This document shows positions 60,108-64,000 of a stretch of DNA of 64,000 nucleotides, one piece after another. The translations under genes were made by a program, and so were the position numbers. The notes beneath the pieces are model-generated. The model saw only the letters and a program-made list of their open reading frames with translations. It was not told the DNA's origin and made no database searches. Position 1 is the first letter of the stretch. Every line of letters starts with the position of its first letter. The stretch lies in the NCBI GenBank assembly GCA_013112575.1, contig JABFGG010000007.1, positions 120,934 to 184,933 on the forward strand. Direction: 5' to 3'. This DNA comes from Chloroflexota bacterium. Its GTDB lineage: Bacteria; Chloroflexota; Anaerolineae; Anaerolineales; UBA11579.

Positions 60108-61730
60108 ATGAATTTCAAACTTGATTCCCGCTTGTGGAAAACCGTCCTGCCCTTGTTCGCAGTGCTGGCCCTGATCTTGGCAGCCTGTGGCGGAGCGGCA
60201 CCCGAGGCCCCCACAGATGTCCCGCCCACAGAGGAACCGGCTGCAGAAGAGCCGATGGATGAAGAACCCATGGACGAAGAGCCCATGGATGAGATGATGG
60301 GCCCTGAAGGCACCCTGCGCGTCGCCTTCCAATCCATCGTACAGACCGACCCGGCCCTGATCTCTTCGGACAGTGAAGTTTTCGTTGCCAACCACATCTA
60401 CGACTATCTCGTGGACGTGGATGAGAACTCCAATCCTGTTCCGCGCCTGGCCACCGAATGGAGCCAGAGCGATGATGGCCTCACCTGGACCTTCACCCTC
60501 GCCGAAGATGTAACCTTCCACGATGGCAGCGCATTCAGTGCCGAAGACGTTGTGTGGACTTATGATCGTTTACGCGATCCCGAAAGCGGCTTCCCCACTG
60601 CCGACCTCTACAGCAACATCGTGAGCGTGGAAGCTACTGACGACCTGGAAGTGACCTTCACCCTCGAAAGCCCCAACCCCTTCTTCCTGTATGACCTCAG
60701 CGACAACCATGCCCTGGTCATCAAGAACGGCACGGAAGACGCTACAGACTTCAACGGCACTGGCCCCTTCGTTCTCAGCAATTACTCGCCTGAGGACCGT
60801 GTGGAAATGGTCGCCAATGAGAATTACTTCATTGAGGGTCGTCCCCACCTGGCCGGCTTGGATGTGCTCTTCTTCAATGAAGATTCCGCCATGGTCGATG
60901 CCCTGCGCGGTGGTCAGGTTGACCTGGTAATGCGCATGAGCACCTCTCTCTTCGAGAGCCTTCAGGATGAAGCCGGTATTGCAACTTACGAAATCCCCAC
61001 CAATGGATTTTATGGCATCCGCCTGCGTATAGACCGTGAACCGGGCAATAACCCGGCCATTCTTGAAGCTATGAAACTAGCGATCGATCGCCAAGCCATA
61101 GTTAACGTGGTAGCCCAAGGGTACGGCGCTATTGGCAACGATAGCCCCATTGGCCCGTTGTATGGCCCCTTCCATGATCCTACTGCTTTAGCCCCTGAGC
61201 GTGACGTGCAGTCAGCCATTGACCTGCTGGCTGACGCTGGCTATCCGGATGGTATTGACCTCGTTCTGCATCTTCCGGATGCAGGCGACATTCCCGACTT
61301 GGGTGCTGTACTGCAGCAACAGTGGGGTGAAGCTGGCATCAATGTGGAGCTCAGCGTAGAGCCCGAAAATGTTTACTATGGTGAAGATGGCTGGCTTGAG
61401 GTAGACCTAGGCATCACCGGCTGGGGTTCTCGCCCCTACCCGCAGTTTTATCTTGACGTGATGCTGGTTTCCGGAGCAATCTGGAACGAAGCCCACTTCT
61501 CCGATGCAGAATTAGATGAATTGGCCAACATCGCTGGCACCACGCTGGATGAGGCAGAGCGCATTGAAGCCTATGCCCAGATCCAACAGTTGCTGGCAGA
61601 ACGCGGCCCGGTCATCATCCCCTACTACTTTGCCCAGTTCGGGGCCATCAACGAAGCCTTCAGTGATGGTTTTGCCATGAAGGCATTTGCTGGCCGCACC
61701 GACGTAACCCACATCGTTTACAGCCCCTAG
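60108..61730 (+). CDS. peptide/nickel-type ABC transporter substrate-binding lipoprotein (SBP_bac_5)
   Basis: A 540-residue lipoprotein. Signal peptide ends at lipobox ILAAC (about residue 28), and a highly acidic repetitive spacer (EEPMDEEPMDEEPMDEM) joins it to the SBP_bac_5 domain with LATEWSQSDDGLTWTFTLAE, VTFHDGSAFSAEDVVWTYDR and AMKLAIDRQAIVNVVAQGYG. These are signatures of oligopeptide/dipeptide/nickel receptors. A strong ribosome site (AAAGGAGGAG) precedes the ATG. The bound ligand is unknown. It is followed with a 3-base gap by the permease. Confidence 0.95.
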   Translation: MNFKLDSRLWKTVLPLFAVLALILAACGGAAPEAPTDVPPTEEPAAEEPMDEEPMDEEPMDEMMGPEGTLRVAFQSIVQTDPALISSDSEVFVANHIYDYLVDVDENSNPVPRLATEWSQSDDGLTWTFTLAEDVTFHDGSAFSAEDVVWTYDRLRDPESGFPTADLYSNIVSVEATDDLEVTFTLESPNPFFLYDLSDNHALVIKNGTEDATDFNGTGPFVLSNYSPEDRVEMVANENYFIEGRPHLAGLDVLFFNEDSAMVDALRGGQVDLVMRMSTSLFESLQDEAGIATYEIPTNGFYGIRLRIDREPGNNPAILEAMKLAIDRQAIVNVVAQGYGAIGNDSPIGPLYGPFHDPTALAPERDVQSAIDLLADAGYPDGIDLVLHLPDAGDIPDLGAVLQQQWGEAGINVELSVEPENVYYGEDGWLEVDLGITGWGSRPYPQFYLDVMLVSGAIWNEAHFSDAELDELANIAGTTLDEAERIEAYAQIQQLLAERGPVIIPYYFAQFGAINEAFSDGFAMKAFAGRTDVTHIVYSP

Positions 61731-61733
61731 GTT

Positions 61734-62657
61734 GTGACCAGCACAACCCAGGTGATTGACAAGAAAGACGCGACCCCCGGCTGGGGGTCGCGTCTCCTTG
61801 CTGTTTTACGAGAGCTGTACCGCAGCCCAGCCTCTGCCGCTGGCACAACTGTGGTGCTGCTCTTTTTGTTCCTGGCCATCTTTGGCCCCCTTATCGCCCC
61901 CTACGATTTTAACGAACAGATCTACGCGGACGTTCGTCAACCACCTTCGACCACCCACTGGTTCGGTACAGACCATCTGGGGCGCGATGTTTTTAGTCGC
62001 ATTGTGCTGGGAGCCAGTAGCATTTTATCCATCGCGGGTGGCGGCACACTGGTAGCCGTCTTTTTAGGCACCGTCATTGGCCTCATTTCCGGTTATCGCG
62101 GCGGCTGGATCGACGAGATCATCATGCGCTTCTTCGACAGCCTGCTGGCCCTGCCTGCGCTGTTACTGGCGCTGCTCCTTCTAGGTACATTGCGCAGTGC
62201 TTTTGGCGAGAACGTCTCGGCCATTGGCAGGGGCCTGGGCGTGCTTATCATCCTTATTGTGGTTTACACGCCCATTGTGGCACGCGTTGTGCGCAGTGTA
62301 GTCCTCTCTGTGAAAACCAAAGGCTTCATTGAAGCCGCCCAAACGCAAGGCGAGTCGCAGGCCCGCATCCTCTTCCGAGAGATATTGCCTTCCGTATTGC
62401 CTGCCCTGGCCGTGGAAGCTGCCCTGCGCTTTTCCTATGCTATTTTCCTGACCGCCTCACTGGGCTTTTTAGGCATTGGCGTTCAGCCGCCCAACCCCGA
62501 TTGGGGCTTGATGGTCTTCGAAGGCCGCGAGAAATACTCACAGGTACCCTGGGCCATGTTCTTCCCCGCCATCACCATCTCGCTTTTGGTTGTAGCTGTG
62601 AACCTCATGGCCGATGGCGTCAAACGCGTCTTCCAGAGCGGAGATCTGGATGTCTGA
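61734..62657 (+). CDS. DppC/OppC-type ABC transporter permease
   Basis: A 307-residue inner-membrane permease with six helices. The DppC/OppC N-terminal segment is HWFGTDHLGRDVFSRIVLGA, and the EAA loop EAAQTQGESQARILFREILP is present. The start is GTG (61734). It is directly behind the substrate-binding protein gene; DppB, the usual other permease, is not between them. Either it lies downstream of the window or this permease works as a homodimer. Confidence 0.95.
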   Translation: MTSTTQVIDKKDATPGWGSRLLAVLRELYRSPASAAGTTVVLLFLFLAIFGPLIAPYDFNEQIYADVRQPPSTTHWFGTDHLGRDVFSRIVLGASSILSIAGGGTLVAVFLGTVIGLISGYRGGWIDEIIMRFFDSLLALPALLLALLLLGTLRSAFGENVSAIGRGLGVLIILIVVYTPIVARVVRSVVLSVKTKGFIEAAQTQGESQARILFREILPSVLPALAVEAALRFSYAIFLTASLGFLGIGVQPPNPDWGLMVFEGREKYSQVPWAMFFPAITISLLVVAVNLMADGVKRVFQSGDLDV

Positions 62658-63180
62658 GTTGTCGCGCCCACTACACCGCCGCCTGCCCTTTTTGGCGCCC
62701 TCGACTTTAGACGAAGCTGTTGGCTATGGCTTGTCATCACGCTTTTATGCTGTGCACTGGCAGCCCGGAGGCGAAGAGCTATATATCACGGATGGTCTAC
62801 GCGGCTACACTACACCCGGCTGGGGCTTCCTGGTCTTTACCCACAACCACCAAGTCATTCCTTTTTTATCCTCTTACGATTTCGGTTCCGCCGATAGTCT
62901 GCCGAAACATATGCTCGTCGTTGACACACTCAGCCGCGAAACATTTGCCATGCCATTGGTAGAAGCGCGTGCCTTTTTACAAAAGCAACATGCGCCGCTA
63001 AATGCACGTACGCTGGCATTACGCCGCCGGGAACTCCATGACGCCATCGATGCGAATTTCGAAGTTGCCGATCTCGACAAAGACGAAGTCCTTGATGCTC
63101 TTGAGCAAGCCGAGGTCAGCTATCCCGACCTGGAAGCCGAACTCGATGCCGGTCTTCGCCTCACTTATTCCTTATCGTAG
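62650..63180 (+). CDS. unknown protein inserted in ABC transporter operon
   Basis: I do not recognise this 176-residue soluble protein. It has Tyr/Trp-rich beta segments (SSRFYAVHWQPGGEELYITD, GYTTPGWGFLVFTHNHQVIP) and a helical C-terminal half (LALRRRELHDAIDANFEVAD) rich in Asp/Glu. It begins at ATG 62650, overlapping the permease stop by 8 bases, and is followed by the ATPase gene after 11 bases. Its position between the permease and ATPase suggests a role in or control of this transporter; a longer upstream frame was rejected because it lies inside the permease. Confidence 0.75.
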   Translation: MSELSRPLHRRLPFLAPSTLDEAVGYGLSSRFYAVHWQPGGEELYITDGLRGYTTPGWGFLVFTHNHQVIPFLSSYDFGSADSLPKHMLVVDTLSRETFAMPLVEARAFLQKQHAPLNARTLALRRRELHDAIDANFEVADLDKDEVLDALEQAEVSYPDLEAELDAGLRLTYSLS

Positions 63181-63191
63181 AAATCATTTAT

Positions 63192-64000
63192 ATGTCAGAT
63201 AAAACCGCTCCTGTTCTCGCTATCCAAGACCTCACGGTCGGCTACCAGACCCGTAATGGCATCATTGAAGCCGTGCGCGACGTCAGCCTGGAGATCCGCA
63301 AAGGCCAGACCTACGGTTTGGTCGGTGAGAGCGGCAGCGGCAAATCCACCCTGGCACTGGCTGTTATGCGCTACCTCAGTGCTAATGGGGAGGTGCGCAA
63401 GGGCAGCATCACCTTTAACGACCGCGACCTGCTGGACATGAGCACCAACGAACTGCGCCAGGTCTGGGGCAAAGAAATTTCGCTGGTCCCACAAGACCCC
63501 TTCTCCTCGTTAAACCCTTCTATCAAGATCGGCGAGCAATTGGCCGAGGCTCTGCGCCAGCACACCAACTTGAATGCGGGCGAAGCCGCCACCCAGTCCG
63601 TTGATTTGCTGAAAGACGTACGCATTGCCGACCCGGAGAACGTGGCCGATAAATACCCTCACCAGATCAGCGGTGGCATGCAGCAGCGCGTTATGATCGC
63701 TATGGCCCTCAGCACGGAGCCCAATCTACTGGTGCTGGACGAGCCCACTACCGCCCTGGACGTCACCACCGAAGCCGCCGTGCTGGACCTCTTCCGCGAG
63801 CTGGTCTACGAGCGCCAGACTTCTGCTCTCTACGTCACACACAACCTTGGCGTCGTGGCTGGCATCAGCGACCGTGTGGCCGTTTTGTACGCCAGTGAAC
63901 TGGTTGAAGATGCGCCCACCAAAGACCTCTTTGCACAACCCCTGCATCCCTACACGCGTGGCCTCTTAGACAGTGTGCCGCGCCTCGGGCAGCGCAAGGA
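63192..64000 (+). CDS. DppD/OppD-type ABC transporter ATP-binding protein, 3' end outside window
   Basis: The first 269 residues are visible. Walker A is GLVGESGSGKSTLAL, the Q-loop LVPQDPFSSLNPSIKIG, signature HQISGGMQQRVMIAMAL, Walker B LLVLDEPTTALDVTTEAA, and the switch His VTHNLGVVAGISDRVAVLY, followed by the peptide-transporter-specific PLHPYTRGLLDSVPRLG. It energises the importer encoded just upstream. The protein continues beyond base 64000; whether it is a single OppD or a fused OppDF-type protein cannot be seen here. Confidence 0.95.
   Translation, partial: MSDKTAPVLAIQDLTVGYQTRNGIIEAVRDVSLEIRKGQTYGLVGESGSGKSTLALAVMRYLSANGEVRKGSITFNDRDLLDMSTNELRQVWGKEISLVPQDPFSSLNPSIKIGEQLAEALRQHTNLNAGEAATQSVDLLKDVRIADPENVADKYPHQISGGMQQRVMIAMALSTEPNLLVLDEPTTALDVTTEAAVLDLFRELVYERQTSALYVTHNLGVVAGISDRVAVLYASELVEDAPTKDLFAQPLHPYTRGLLDSVPRLGQRK

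Overview
The window looks like chromosomal DNA of a Chloroflexota bacterium, most likely of the class Anaerolineae. The grounds are gene content and style: many predicted lipoproteins and cell-wall enzymes with Thr/Pro-rich (TPTPT) or Glu/Pro-rich linkers, a PII-like DarA protein, a FemX pair, no lipopolysaccharide genes, a YidC without the large periplasmic domain, and several conserved proteins of unknown function. This assignment is inference; no rRNA or tRNA was found to fix it. No CRISPR array, prophage or insertion sequence was seen.

Layout. 1-9.7 kb (minus strand): one probable operon from a RidA gene through a response regulator/histidine kinase pair into surface polysaccharide genes (GT2, polyprenyl sugar-phosphate transferase, epimerase, CapD-type dehydratase) and two FemX-like enzymes. 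9.8-13.6 kb (minus): amidohydrolase, an AhpD-like peroxidase-related gene with an in-frame TGA that reads as selenocysteine, a DUF1989 protein and a hydrolase. 13.7-19.9 kb (minus): the conserved replication-region block rpmH-rnpA-yidD-[BamB-like lipoprotein]-yidC-jag, then pfkB-type kinase-parA-parB, with clear promoters and terminators; dnaA is not in the window. 20-26.7 kb: small membrane protein, L,D-transpeptidase and amidase, flavin reductase, beta-propeller lipoprotein, and a DarA gene next to a Na+/H+ antiporter whose own C-terminus resembles DarA.

26.8-35.4 kb (minus) is an AT-richer accessory block: an XRE regulator between two related membrane proteins, four medium-chain dehydrogenase/reductase paralogues, a methyltransferase, a DUF4386 protein and other membrane proteins, headed by a near-consensus promoter with a 21-bp-spaced direct repeat. 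35.5-43.6 kb: glycoside hydrolase, MaoC dehydratase, a very long class A penicillin-binding protein, and a cation diffusion facilitator with three C-terminal repeat domains. 43.7-51.4 kb: YbhB-like lipoprotein, a 6-TM protein, a methylase-like protein with a degenerate catalytic motif, a lipoprotein, and three tandem membrane paralogues. 51.5-59.3 kb: NmrA-type reductase with its GbsR/MarR-type regulator, a phosphatase-superfamily enzyme, an EF-G-like GTPase, PAP2 phosphatase, esterase and M24 peptidase. 59.5-64 kb (plus): a Fur-family regulator with a palindromic operator, then a peptide-type ABC importer that lacks a dppB gene in its usual place and runs off the window.

The observations most worth following are the predicted selenoprotein (11432-11989), the DarA-like domain fused to the antiporter (24773-26701), the methylase-like protein with a lost catalytic motif, the EF-G-like protein lacking the guanine-specificity Asp, and a dispersed heptamer repeat family between genes.
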